In this document: one piece after another, positions 44,778-53,585 of the stretch | How the letters are laid out: each line of letters begins with the position of its first letter | How positions within the stretch are numbered: position 1 is the stretch's first letter | From: Haloterrigena salina JCM 13891 | GTDB lineage: Archaea; Halobacteriota; Halobacteria; Halobacteriales; Natrialbaceae | Direction of reading: 5' to 3' | Assembly (NCBI RefSeq): GCF_000337495.1 | Contig: NZ_AOIS01000063.1 | Coordinates: forward strand, 1-64,000 | DNA: 64,000 bases | Translations under genes and position numbers: made by a program | Notes under the pieces: generated by a model | Seen by the model: the letters and a program-made list of their open reading frames with translations, nothing else | Databases searched by the model: none | Told to the model about the DNA's origin: nothing

Positions 44778-45464
44778 TCAGACGACCCGAAGCGTTCCGA
44801 TCGCGAGGAAGACCAGCCCGAACCCGACGAGGACGACGGCGCTCAACGCCGCGATGACGGGCGCGAAGGCGTCGACGCGGCGGCCGACCGCGTCCAGCGT
44901 TACCGGATAGACGACGATCCAGAGCGCGATCCCCGCGAAGAAGCCGGTCAACAGCGCGGGAGAGCCAGTTTCGACGACCAGCACCCCCTCGAGGGCCGAC
45001 CCGGCGGCGGGGACGTGCGAGAGGATGTCGAGCGTTCCAGGTTGGAGCAGGCCAACGCCGACTGTGAGCCAGAAGCCGATCTGGTAGGGGTTGGTCAGCG
45101 AGAGGACGAACGTCTTGCGAAAGCCCGACGACCCGTCCTCGCGGCCGCCGGTGAAGGTGGTGGCGCTTCTGGCCTCTTCTACCGCACCCACGGCGAAGTA
45201 CAGCATCAGCAGTCCGCCAGCGAAGTAGAGCGCGGGCCGGGCGGCCGGATAGCGGTCGATCACCGCGACGGCGCCGGCCAGCGTCAGGACGAAGAACAGT
45301 GCGTCCGCGCTCATCGCACCCAGTCCGGCTCGGAAGCCGGCGATCCGGCCGCGGATGACGCTCTCTTCGGCGATAATCGCGTTCATCGGTCCCGGTGGCG
45401 CGGCGAGCGCGAGTCCGAAGACCACGCCCGCGAGCGCCGTCGTGAGGACGGTCACGGTTCTCAT
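44778..45464 (-). CDS. LysE/RhtB family amino-acid exporter
   Basis: A 228-residue protein with about six helices. LALAAPPGPMNAIIAEESVI is the conserved first-helix motif of the LysE family (PGPxN), and VLSLTNPYQIGFWLTVGVGL is its second-repeat counterpart (NP motif). Members export lysine, arginine, threonine or homoserine lactones; the substrate cannot be set here. ATG 45464 (MRTVTVLTTALAG) is chosen because the longer frame upstream is Arg/Ser-rich and not protein-like. Confidence 0.87.
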   Translation of the reverse strand: MRTVTVLTTALAGVVFGLALAAPPGPMNAIIAEESVIRGRIAGFRAGLGAMSADALFFVLTLAGAVAVIDRYPAARPALYFAGGLLMLYFAVGAVEEARSATTFTGGREDGSSGFRKTFVLSLTNPYQIGFWLTVGVGLLQPGTLDILSHVPAAGSALEGVLVVETGSPALLTGFFAGIALWIVVYPVTLDAVGRRVDAFAPVIAALSAVVLVGFGLVFLAIGTLRVV

Positions 45465-45585
45465 ACTCGAGTGGGCAACCAGCCGTGAAAAGCACGCTGA
45501 CTTCGATTTCGTATGGGTTCTCGGCCCGTGACAACGACTCGCCCGAGTCGACGGCTTTGATACCCGGGCCGACGAAGGGCGAGCC

Positions 45586-46254
45586 ATGGTCGACGTGCTT
45601 TCGGACGACATCGGTCGCTTCGTTCGTGCGGTCGGACCGAACCCGGACGAAACGTTGCGCGAGATGGGCGACTACGCCCGCGAGGAGGGGTTCCCATACG
45701 TGGGCCCCGAGGTCGGCGCCACTCTCCGCCTGCTCGCCCGCCTGACCGACGCCGAGCGGATCTTCGAGTTCGGTTCCGGCTACGGCTACTCGGCCTACTG
45801 GATGGCCGAGGCCCTCCCCGACGACGGCGAGATCGTCCTCACCGAGGTCGACGAGGACGAACTCGAGATGGCCCGCGAGTACATGCGTGAGGGCGGCTAC
45901 GACGACCGCGCGCGGTACGAACTGGGCGACGCGCTCGAGACGATCGACGACTACGACGGCCCGTTCGACGTCGTCCTGATCGATTGCCAGAAACACCGCT
46001 ACCGCGACGCGTTCGAGGCCGTCCGCGAGAAGCTGTCGCCGGGCGGCGTCGTCGTCGCGGACAACGCGATCACCGCGGCACCGATGGACTTCGAGCAACT
46101 GCTCGCGCTCGTCGAGGGCGAGGAACCCGGCGACGTCGACGAGCACACGCAGGGGATCGCCGACTACCTCGAGCGGGTAACTGACGACCCCGACTTCGAG
46201 ACGATCGCGCTGCCGCTGGGCGAGGGGATCGCGATCAGCTACCGGCTCGAGTGA
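45586..46254 (+). CDS. O-methyltransferase (COMT-like, family 3)
   Basis: A 222-residue SAM-dependent methyltransferase. The SAM-binding motif I is RIFEFGSGYGYSAYWMAEAL, motif II IVLTEVDEDELEMAREYM, and the post-strand motif FDVVLIDCQKHRYRDAFEAV carries the metal-binding Asp. GGVVVADNAI provides the second. It resembles caffeoyl-CoA/catechol O-methyltransferases. The methyl acceptor is unknown. Confidence 0.88.
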   Translation: MVDVLSDDIGRFVRAVGPNPDETLREMGDYAREEGFPYVGPEVGATLRLLARLTDAERIFEFGSGYGYSAYWMAEALPDDGEIVLTEVDEDELEMAREYMREGGYDDRARYELGDALETIDDYDGPFDVVLIDCQKHRYRDAFEAVREKLSPGGVVVADNAITAAPMDFEQLLALVEGEEPGDVDEHTQGIADYLERVTDDPDFETIALPLGEGIAISYRLE

Positions 46255-46390
46255 GGCGCCTCGAGGGAGCCGACGTGCTGTCCTACTAGGATCGGTAGCA
46301 GCGCGACTTATCGTCAGCTTTCCGTCGAAATTCCGACACTTCCACCGAAACTCGAGCGAAGAGTCCGACCAACGGGACCGAAAACGAGCG

Positions 46391-46846
46391 TTACTGCGTC
46401 GAGTAGTCGGAGTCGCCCTCGAGGACCTGTTCCTCGGGCGAATCGGCGCTGGTGGTGGCGCCGTACTCACGGAAGCCGAGGAACGTCGTCGCGGCGACGG
46501 CGGTCAGCAGCGTCGCCCACGTGACCGCGGTCAGCGAGCCGGCGATCGTCGCGTCGCTGCCCGGGACGGTCGCGCCGATGGTCTCGAGGCCGATGCCGTG
46601 GAGCGCGGCGGTCGCGAGAAAACCGAGCCAGAAGGCGGCCGAAAGCCCGGCCAGCGTCCGTCGGGAGACGCGGGTCGCGTACTGGGCCACGCAGTAAACG
46701 CCCGCGATGGCGACCGCGGTCGCTCCGACCGTCGGCACGAGCGCCTCGACAGTACTGGTCGCCATGCCGGCGACGGCGAAGCAGGCGAACGATACGGCCA
46801 GCAACAGCCGATCCGAACGGATGGAGGTCGGAATCACGTCGTGCAC
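46391..46846 (-). CDS. Four-helix membrane protein, paralogue 1
   Basis: A 151-residue protein with four hydrophobic helices (LLLAVSFACFAVAGMATSTV; VGATAVAIAGVYCVAQYA; LSAAFWLGFLATAALHGIGL; TWATLLTAVAATTFLGF) and an acidic tail GATTSADSPEEQVLEGDSDY. The tail motif xYGxxxxxxSPEExVL recurs in the protein at 47141. The two are similar in length, helix number and order, so they look like paralogues. The function is unknown. Confidence 0.7.
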   Translation of the reverse strand: MHDVIPTSIRSDRLLLAVSFACFAVAGMATSTVEALVPTVGATAVAIAGVYCVAQYATRVSRRTLAGLSAAFWLGFLATAALHGIGLETIGATVPGSDATIAGSLTAVTWATLLTAVAATTFLGFREYGATTSADSPEEQVLEGDSDYSTQ

Positions 46847-47140
46847 CGCTTTGCCGGGATGAATAGGCGGTCGGATATATAGCTGTTGGCTCGATTCGTC
46901 GACCGCTGTGAGCGGCGACGATCGGCCGACTGCTGGCGAAATCGACCGCGATCGGTCCGCTCTCGGGTCGCGAACTGCGACCCGGCTGATAGCTCAGTCG
47001 TCGGCGGCCGGCAGCGTCACCGAAAACGTCGATCTTCGCCGGACACGGACTCGAGGAGGATTCGCGGCGGCTCCGGTACACGGCCCTGTTCCGTCGAGCG
47101 GCGCCGGTCTCCGTCACGACCGGTTCGCCGTCGGTTCGCG

Positions 47141-47593
47141 TTAGTCGTCTCCGCCGTCCGCGAGAACGCGTTCCTCGGGCGAGGGTCGGCCGGGGTGGAC
47201 GCCGTAGCTGGCGAAGCCGTACAGCACCGTCACCGCCACCGCACAGCAGACGACCGCACCTGAGATCGACTCGAGGATGAGCGGGATCGGCGGGGCGGCG
47301 AGTCCGTCGGTGACGGCCGCCGCCGAATCGCTTTCAGGGGCCGCGACCAGCGCGTAGGGGAGAAACGCGACGAACGCGACGACCCACCAGCGTTTCGCCG
47401 TCAGGCGGAGTTGAGCGACGCTGTCGTCGCGGACCTGGGTCGCGACGCCGGCGACGCCGAGCGCCATCAGAAGTAGGGACGGGAACAACCGGTACGGCGA
47501 GTCCAACCCGATATTACTCGCGACGCCGACGGCGACGAGCGCGACGGCCCCGACGAGCACCAAACTGGGACGTGACGCGAACGATCGTTTCAT
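47141..47593 (-). CDS. Four-helix membrane protein, paralogue 2
   Basis: A 150-residue protein with four helices (LVLVGAVALVAVGVASNIGL; LFPSLLLMALGVAGVAT; WWVVAFVAFLPYALVA; AVVCCAVAVTVLYGFA) and the tail YGVHPGRPSPEERVLADGGD. It matches the ending of the 46391 protein. ATG 47593 (MKRSFASRPSLVL) is used. The 294 bases between the two paralogues hold no supported gene. Confidence 0.7.
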   Translation of the reverse strand: MKRSFASRPSLVLVGAVALVAVGVASNIGLDSPYRLFPSLLLMALGVAGVATQVRDDSVAQLRLTAKRWWVVAFVAFLPYALVAAPESDSAAAVTDGLAAPPIPLILESISGAVVCCAVAVTVLYGFASYGVHPGRPSPEERVLADGGDD

Positions 47594-47866
47594 AGCTGCA
47601 AAGCGGTAGCGAGTCGTTGTACAAAACTCTCGCGAACCGGCCGCGCTCGACCGCGCGGATCGTGACCACAGTTCGGTCGCGGTCGACAACAAAGAACGTA
47701 TTACCGACGTCGACGAGACGAAGGTGAGAATGATGTGGCCCGAGACGCAACCGAGTGCGAGTCGGACGTCCGTCGGTACGGACCGACGGACGGCGATCCG
47801 CGCGGATCCGTTCCGTCGTTCGCCGAGACCGACCGTTCCCGTTCGGCCGACTCCGGAGGGTGATTC

Positions 47867-48277
47867 GTGCGGTTCGTAACCCGACTCTGGAAACGACACG
47901 TCCGGAAGCGGCCGGACGAGTATCAGGCGTACGTCTCCCTCCCGACGCGCGACGACGACCCGTCGTTCGGCGAGGTGCACGACTGTATCGAACGCCTGGA
48001 ACACGTCTTCGAGGGACGCCTCGACGTGTACGCGCGGACGCGCCGACTCGCGGTCGTTTCCGACCCCGTCTCGGCCGACCGGTTCGACGCCGACGCGTTC
48101 GAGGCCGCCCTCGAGTCGCTCGAGGACTGCTATGAGGCGCGCTCGCTCGCGCGAGTCGAGAAGTGGCGGCCGTCCGACGACCGGCTCGTCAAGTCCCACG
48201 TCGTCGTCCCGGTCAAGCCGCTGTTTCCACCCGATCGAGCGACCGACGAGCAGCGGATCGAGTCAGTCGTCGAGTAA
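47867..48277 (+). CDS. Hypothetical haloarchaeal protein
   Basis: A 136-residue protein with a basic N-terminus (MRFVTRLWKRHVRKRPDEYQ) and a ferredoxin-like alternation of strands and helices (YVSLPTRDDDPSFGEVHDCI, LDVYARTRRLAVVSDPVSAD, SHVVVPVKPLFPPD). No family was recognised. GTG 47867 is supported by GGAGGG at 47855-47860. A 49-codon frame (ATG 47730 to TAA 47879) overlaps this start and could be a coupled leader. Its product is basic and proline-rich, so I do not annotate it as a gene. Confidence 0.65.
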   Translation: MRFVTRLWKRHVRKRPDEYQAYVSLPTRDDDPSFGEVHDCIERLEHVFEGRLDVYARTRRLAVVSDPVSADRFDADAFEAALESLEDCYEARSLARVEKWRPSDDRLVKSHVVVPVKPLFPPDRATDEQRIESVVE

Positions 48278-48316
48278 CGGCGTCCGGCGCGGCGGACGGT
48301 GATCGTCGCGCGGCGA

Positions 48317-49135
48317 TCAGTCGTCGTCGTCGGTCGGTCCGGGCTCGGAGCCAGGGTCCCGATCGGAGCGGCGAGACTGACTGCCGGCGGACCGATCGCT
48401 TCCGGTCGAGCGACCCCCGCTCGAGCCTTCTTCGTCGGGCGTGACGGTGGCGGTGCGTCCCATCCAGCGACCGATGTTCTCGGCGACGTAGTCCTTGCCG
48501 CCCCAGCCGAAGGCGACGCCGGCGCCGATGGCGACCGCCGCGGCGAGGCCCCACGCGAGCGCTCGCGCGAAGACGTAGAGGATGCTGACGTCGATCCCCA
48601 TCGTGTCGAGCCCGATGACGATCGCGGTGAAGTAGAGGAACATGCGGGCGCCGTTGGCGAACCAGTTCCCGTAGACCGTCTCGGCTGCCGCTCGCGTCCG
48701 CTCGATGATGTCACCGACGAAGTCGGCGACGACGAAGCCGATGACGATGACGAGCAGTCCGGCGATGAACGCCGGCAGGTACGAGACGGCCGTCGCGATC
48801 CACTCCGACAGCAACTGGATCGCGAGGGCGTTGGCGGCCGCGAGGATGGCAAGGGCGTAGACGAACCACTTCGCGAGCGAGCCGAAGGCGCTGGAGACGG
48901 CCCGTTCCGTCCCGCCGAGGATGCGCCCCAGCGGCGTCTCGAGGACCATCCTGTCGAGTTCGATCCCGTCGGCGAGGCTTCGAACGGCGCGCGCGGCGAC
49001 GCGGCCGATGATCCAGCCGATGAAGAGGATCACCAGCGCGCCGATCAGCCGCGGAAGGAACGTGACGAGTTCCGCGATCGGATCCTGTAACCAGTCGGGA
49101 ACCTGTCCTTGCTGGGCGAGTTGCGGTTGAACCAT
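48317..49135 (-). CDS. MscS-type conserved transmembrane helix protein
   Basis: A 272-residue membrane protein with two copies of the mechanosensitive-channel conserved helix (PF05552-like): LIGALVILFIGWIIGRVAAR and LPAFIAGLLVIVIGFVVADF, each followed by an amphipathic stretch. A further pair of helices follows, ending AVAIGAGVAFGWGGKDYVAE, similar to the YggB pore-helix region. The beta domain of MscS is missing. The last 55 residues are a Ser/Asp-rich disordered tail. It is probably involved in osmotic or mechanical response. ATG 49135 (MVQPQLAQQG) is chosen over a longer frame. Confidence 0.82.
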   Translation of the reverse strand: MVQPQLAQQGQVPDWLQDPIAELVTFLPRLIGALVILFIGWIIGRVAARAVRSLADGIELDRMVLETPLGRILGGTERAVSSAFGSLAKWFVYALAILAAANALAIQLLSEWIATAVSYLPAFIAGLLVIVIGFVVADFVGDIIERTRAAAETVYGNWFANGARMFLYFTAIVIGLDTMGIDVSILYVFARALAWGLAAAVAIGAGVAFGWGGKDYVAENIGRWMGRTATVTPDEEGSSGGRSTGSDRSAGSQSRRSDRDPGSEPGPTDDDD

Positions 49136-49703
49136 ACACCGACGCGTCGTCCCCGCGGGGTTTCGTAATTGAGTCCCTATCGAAATATAGTGAAACCAAC
49201 CCGTTCGGCCCGGCGATGGCACCGCAATTGAAGTGTCCGTTGTCCCGAATTGCGCGTCGAACGGACGGTAACGGAGCGGTATCGGTTTCGAGCCGTGACG
49301 ACGCGTAGCTCGCCGCTGGTGTCGGAGTTGTCGTCCCGCCGGCGTGCGATAATGAGGGTTTGGCGATCCTGTCGCCGACCCGCCGACAGATCGCGCGACG
49401 GCACCGTCGAATTCGGAGACGAATCTCGGACGGTAACTACCGGGTTTCGTGCATGACGAGACCCGGTACTATCCGCGCTTCGAGACGAGGCTCGAGGTCG
49501 TTTCGATCCACGACTCGGTCCGATTCGCCCACCGATTCGGAGCGGTCGTTCGCGGTCGCTCAGCGAGCGGCCGTTTCGGTGTCTAGCTAACCCGACGGCC
49601 GTAATAGCGGATTAGCGACGACGGCGAATCGGTCCGGCTGCCGAGGGCCGAGCGCGACCGAGATCGGTCCTCCATCGGCAGAACGGAACCGTCAGCGGGG
49701 CAT
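49136..49703. other. Long intergenic region without a supported gene
   Basis: 568 bases. The only regulatory-looking element is an A/T-rich ATCGAAATATAGTG near 49178-49191, suitable as a reverse-strand promoter for the MscS-type gene. Frames in the rest are short, Arg-rich and unlike window proteins. Confidence 0.5.
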
Positions 49704-50504
49704 TCACGCGCCCTCTCGACGGCGATCCGACCGGGGCTCCAGCTGCGGTTCCGGCATGAGCTCCTCGATCGGCCGCTCGTCGAGCCACTCGAGCAGCGCC
49801 ACCAGTTGGTCCGTCGCGGCTTCGAACAGCTCTTCGCCGACCTCGGGGGTCGCGTCGGTCTGGTCGCCGAAGACGCCGTTGGGGCTGTTCTCGATGCAGT
49901 CGTAGAACGTGGTCGCGCCGTGTACTCGCTCGGCGTCGTAGTCGAAGACCGCGCCGCCGTCGCGGGCCTCCTCGAGGCGGTCCTCGCGGACGAGTTCGTT
50001 GGCGATGTGCATGATCATCGCCGTCTCCTTGGGGCCGCCGTGGGGGCCGGGGGTCTCGAAGACCTCCTCGATCAGTTCGGGGATGGACTCGTCCCACATC
50101 CACTCGATGGCGTAGGCGGTGCCGTCGTCGTGGAGCCGCCGGCCGACCTCCCGGAGGTGAGCGACGTTGCCGCCGTGGGCGTTGACGTAGACGATGCGGT
50201 CGATGCCGTGGTAGGTGAGGTTTCGCGAGAGGCTCTCGACGTAGTCCCGAAAGATCGGCGCCTCGACCCACATCGTCCCGTGGAACTGCCGGTGGTGGGA
50301 GCTGACGCCGATCGGAATCGGCGGCGTACAGAGGTACCCGGTACGATCGGTCGCTTCGCGGGCCAGCGCCTCGGCGATCATGTGGTCCGTCCCTTCGGGG
50401 AGGTGCGGGCCGTGCTGCTCGGTCGAGCCCAGCGGGACGACCGCGAGCGACTCGTCCGCGACGTAGTCGCCGAGTTCCGGCCAACTCCGGTTGGCGAGGT
50501 ACAT
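49704..50504 (-). CDS. Creatininase family amidohydrolase
   Basis: A 266-residue protein of the creatininase/ArfB/MftE superfamily. The metal site is visible: GSTEQHGPHLPEGTD (E29, H31, D40), VNAHGGN, and a late Glu in HGGPKETAMIMH. Relatives include creatininase, the archaeal FAPy deformylase ArfB of riboflavin and F420 synthesis, and mycofactocin peptidase. The sequence alone does not decide between these. No riboflavin or F420 gene lies beside it. Confidence 0.87.
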   Translation of the reverse strand: MYLANRSWPELGDYVADESLAVVPLGSTEQHGPHLPEGTDHMIAEALAREATDRTGYLCTPPIPIGVSSHHRQFHGTMWVEAPIFRDYVESLSRNLTYHGIDRIVYVNAHGGNVAHLREVGRRLHDDGTAYAIEWMWDESIPELIEEVFETPGPHGGPKETAMIMHIANELVREDRLEEARDGGAVFDYDAERVHGATTFYDCIENSPNGVFGDQTDATPEVGEELFEAATDQLVALLEWLDERPIEELMPEPQLEPRSDRRREGA

Positions 50505-50689
50505 AGTCGACGCTCTCGGCGAAGCCGGAAAACAGTGGGTGCTGCGGAACCCGTCGCCGCCTCGGTCCGACTCGAGGGCCGCCTCGACGCGGTCCGCCGG
50601 GTCGATCGACCGATTCGATTGCTATTCGAGCCGGTTCCAGACGGACTATTATGATAACTCTTAATAGATCAGTCCCCGGAAGTTATTAT

Positions 50690-51118
50690 ATGGCAGTCGT
50701 CAGCGTCTCGATGCCGGACGAACTCCTCGAGCGACTCGATCAGTTCGCGGACGAACACGGCTACACCGGCCGGAGCGAGGTCGTCCGGGAGGCCTCGCGG
50801 AACCTCCTCGGCGAGTTCGAGGACACCCGTCTCGAGGACCGCGATCTGATGGGAATCGTCACCGTCCTCTTCGACTACGAAACGACCAGCGTCGAGGAAC
50901 AGATGATGCACCTGCGTCACGAACACGAGGACCTCGTCGCCTCGAACTTCCACAGCCACGTCGGCGACCACTACTGTATGGAACTGTTCGTCCTCGAGGG
51001 CGAACTCGAGGATATCTCGACGTTCGTCGGAAAGATCCGCGCGACCAAGGACGCGCTGACGGTCGACTACTCGGTAATTCCCGTCGACGATTTCGATCCG
51101 TTCGCACAGGGTAACTGA
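50690..51118 (+). CDS. nikR: NikR-type nickel-responsive ribbon-helix-helix regulator
   Basis: A 142-residue regulator. Residues 1-45 are a ribbon-helix-helix DNA-binding domain ([36 protein letters not shown]), followed by an ACT-like nickel-binding domain. The nickel ligands of E. coli NikR have counterparts at H77, H88, H90 and C96 ([12 protein letters not shown]) with the same spacings. It should repress nickel uptake genes when nickel is abundant; no nik transporter is in the window. ATG 50690 lies about 27 bases after TTAATAG (50660-50666), a leaderless layout. Confidence 0.9.
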   Translation: MAVVSVSMPDELLERLDQFADEHGYTGRSEVVREASRNLLGEFEDTRLEDRDLMGIVTVLFDYETTSVEEQMMHLRHEHEDLVASNFHSHVGDHYCMELFVLEGELEDISTFVGKIRATKDALTVDYSVIPVDDFDPFAQGN

Positions 51119-51177
51119 CCCCGTCTCGGGTTCGATCGAACGACTAGTTTTACTGTACGGCAGCCTAACACACGGAC

Positions 51178-51555
51178 ATGACCTACCGGAAGGTGAACTA
51201 CGAGGACGTCGAACAGGTCTCGAGCGCGATGCACTTCTTATCGGATCCGCTCGAGACCGAGCAGGTGGGGGTGACGGTCGCTCGCTGCGATCCCGGCTGG
51301 AACAGCAAACCCCACGATCACACGGAGAACGGCCACGAGGAGGTTTACGTGCTGATCGAGGGGAATGCGACGGTCATCATCGACGACGAACCGGTCGCGA
51401 TGGAGACCGGCGACGCGCTGTGGATCCCCCCGTCGTCGACCCGCCAGATCCGCAACGGCGACGCGGAGAGCGCGTTCGTGCTCGTCAGCGCCCCGAGTAT
51501 CGCCGAGGAAGACGGCGACAACGGAGAGTGGTCGCTTTCGGGCTTCGCCGGCTGA
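51178..51555 (+). CDS. Cupin-domain protein
   Basis: A 125-residue single-domain cupin. The first cupin motif, KPHDHTENGHEEVYVLIEGN, holds the metal-binding His/His/Glu set; the second motif is around GDALWIPPSSTRQIRNGD. Its last His is replaced by Arg or Gln, so metal binding may be weakened. Cupins include dioxygenases, isomerases and sensors; no specific activity can be given. ATG 51178 follows GTTTTACTG (51147-51155) at leaderless distance. Confidence 0.85.
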   Translation: MTYRKVNYEDVEQVSSAMHFLSDPLETEQVGVTVARCDPGWNSKPHDHTENGHEEVYVLIEGNATVIIDDEPVAMETGDALWIPPSSTRQIRNGDAESAFVLVSAPSIAEEDGDNGEWSLSGFAG

Positions 51556-51671
51556 GATCGCAGCGTCGCTTCGATCGAACCGCGCCGCGGGGTGTCGCGC
51601 TCGGTCGCGGTCGGCGAGGAATCGAGAGACAGCGGGACGGTTTTGTGCCTCGCCGTGGTTTCGACTCCCAG

Positions 51672-52152
51672 GTGACCGCCGATCTACTCGAAACACCACG
51701 CCGCCATCTCGCTCGTCGCCGCCGGCGTTCTCGCCGCCGTACTGTCGCCGATCAGCGCGCTGGGCGTCGAACTCCCTGCCGTCGCGGTCGTCGTCTACGG
51801 CACCGCCGCCGGCGTGCTCATCGACGTCGATCACTTGCTCATCGCGCGGATCAAGACCGGGAGCTGGGACGCCGTCTGGTTCTGCCTCGCGAATCCGATC
51901 GCGGCCGTCGCCGACCAGGGGCAGATCTTCGAGAACGGCGACGTCGGCGTGCTCTCACGGCTGTTGAGCCACCTCCTCATCATCGGAACCGTCGTCCCGC
52001 TGCTGGCGCTCGCGAGCCGCTCGCTCGCGATCGTGACCGGCGTCGTCCTCTACGTCCACGTCGTCTGTGACGTGGTGTGGGACCGCTGGCGACTCGAGGA
52101 CCACGCGGCCAATTCGGCCTCGGTCAACGACCTCGTTCGGGAGCTTCGATAG
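51672..52152 (+). pseudogene. YdjM-like metal-dependent hydrolase membrane protein, frameshifted or non-standard start
   Basis: From 51676 to the stop at 52152 the frame encodes a protein with HHAAISLVAAGVLAAVLSPI, a second helix ending VYGTAAGVLIDVDHLLIARI, and two more helices (LLSHLLIIGTVVPLLALA; VTGVVLYVHVVCDVVWDRW). The N-terminal His and the DVDH motif are metal ligands of the PF04307 (YdjM/DUF457) family. Between the upstream TGA (51673-51675) and the DVDH there is no ATG, GTG or TTG. A GTG at 51672 in the next frame reads VTADLLE; removing one A of the AAA run at 51691-51693 would join it smoothly to HHAAISL. A TATA-like GGTTTTGTG (51637-51645) sits at leaderless distance from that GTG. 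It is either a one-base frameshift (real or sequencing) or an unusual start. Confidence 0.6.
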
Positions 52153-52282
52153 CAGCGACGGCACTCGACTACCGGCCGTACCGTCTGAGCGACGCTACCG
52201 CCGGTGACGGTACCGTCTCGCAGCGGAAGCGGTGAACGGCGACCCGGCTCCGCCGCTGGGCGATCCAACTGCGCCGTCGGAA

Positions 52283-53308
52283 CTACGAGTTCGCCCCGCT
52301 CTCGTTGTCGTCGTCCGCACTGCCGTCGTCCGTTTCGTTCCCGCCGGAGCCGCCGGTCTCGCCGTCGTTCGCCTCGGCGTCGCCACGGTCGTCGGCGTCC
52401 TCGTCGCTCTCGTCGGATTCGTCGTCGACCTCTTCGACGTCGACGTCCTCGCCCGCGACGCCGCTCTCCGAGATGACGGGCGTCAGGTTGTAGCCGCCGT
52501 TTCCTTTCTTGACCACGTTGATGTCGAACACGAACTCGAGGGGTTCGTCCTCGCGAACCTCGAAGGCGTGGGTGATCTGGAGTTTCTCGCTCGGCACCTT
52601 CACGGGCACCGTCTCGCCGTCGACGACGCCTTCGACGTCCGCGACGTGGAGTTCGATCTTCTCGTAGGTCCCCGCCGAGAGGCCGCCCTCGAAGACCGAG
52701 ACGGCCTTCTCGCCGACGACCTGCGTCAGGTCGACCGTCGCGCCCTCGAGGTCGAGCCAGTAGAATCCGCGGCGTCGCTCGACGCCGGTCTCGCTCGAGT
52801 CGGATTCGTCACCGTCTGCGTCCGATTCGCCGTCGTTCGCGTCCGATTCGTCGCCGGATTCGTCACCCGACGATGTCCCGTCGTCGCCGTCCTCGGACGA
52901 TTCCTCCTCGTCCCCGTCGTCGGCCGCTTCCTCGTCGTCGGTTTCGGCGTCTTCGCCGTCGGTCTCGGACTCGCCACTCTCGCCGTCGTCCGACTCCTCG
53001 CCCCCGCCGTCGAAGATGCGGGCGCTGTCAAAGGACACGTCGAGTCGATCGAAGTTGCCGATGTCGGCGGGCCTGTCGCTGACGAGCAGCCGGAAGTTCG
53101 CCGCGTCGGCGGTCGTCGGCCCGTCGGTCTCCTCGCTGTCAGCCTCGTCGTCCGGCGCGTCGCTCGAGTCCTCAGGCGTCGCATCGCCGGCGCAGCCGGC
53201 CAGCATCGTCGCGCCGACGGTGCCGCCCGCGGCGATGAACGCCCGGCGGTCGATATCGGAGTCGTACGGTTCGTCGTCTCGTTCGTCGTTCGTCGGGTCG
53301 GTCGTCAT
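52283..53308 (-). CDS. DUF4382 lipoprotein with acidic low-complexity insert
   Basis: A 341-residue exported protein. Its Tat signal is IDRRAFIAAGGTVGATMLAG followed by the lipobox cysteine (AGC, about residue 39). The DUF4382 domain is split. The first strands (FRLLVSDRPADIGNFDRLDV, FDSARIF) are followed by an 80-residue run of almost only Asp, Glu, Ser and Gly (about 100-180). The domain then resumes (GFYWLDLEGATVDLTQVVGE, EGGLSAGTYEKIELHV) and ends in another acidic tail. It is anchored outside the cell membrane; the function is unknown. The acidic run probably lies as a solvent-exposed loop. Confidence 0.85.
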   Translation of the reverse strand: MTTDPTNDERDDEPYDSDIDRRAFIAAGGTVGATMLAGCAGDATPEDSSDAPDDEADSEETDGPTTADAANFRLLVSDRPADIGNFDRLDVSFDSARIFDGGGEESDDGESGESETDGEDAETDDEEAADDGDEEESSEDGDDGTSSGDESGDESDANDGESDADGDESDSSETGVERRRGFYWLDLEGATVDLTQVVGEKAVSVFEGGLSAGTYEKIELHVADVEGVVDGETVPVKVPSEKLQITHAFEVREDEPLEFVFDINVVKKGNGGYNLTPVISESGVAGEDVDVEEVDDESDESDEDADDRGDAEANDGETGGSGGNETDDGSADDDNESGANS

Positions 53309-53585
53309 ATGCCGTCCGTCGGATGCGGGTCGCTAAAAGGGTGACAGTCGTTCTGAACGGACAGAACGGTTCACGAACGTTTCGGACGGCGACTTTCTGC
53401 AGGAAGGAACCCGACGGAACCGTCGAGCGCTCCGCAGGACGCCGTTTCGGCGAACACCGATTCGTCTCCTCCCGCGAGCGACAGCGACCGGCGACGCCGA
53501 GGGGACGGCCGCCCCGCCGCATCCCGGTCTGTGGCTTGCAACGGATCACCGCACCTATATTTATCGTGCTGTCCTCTGACACCAT

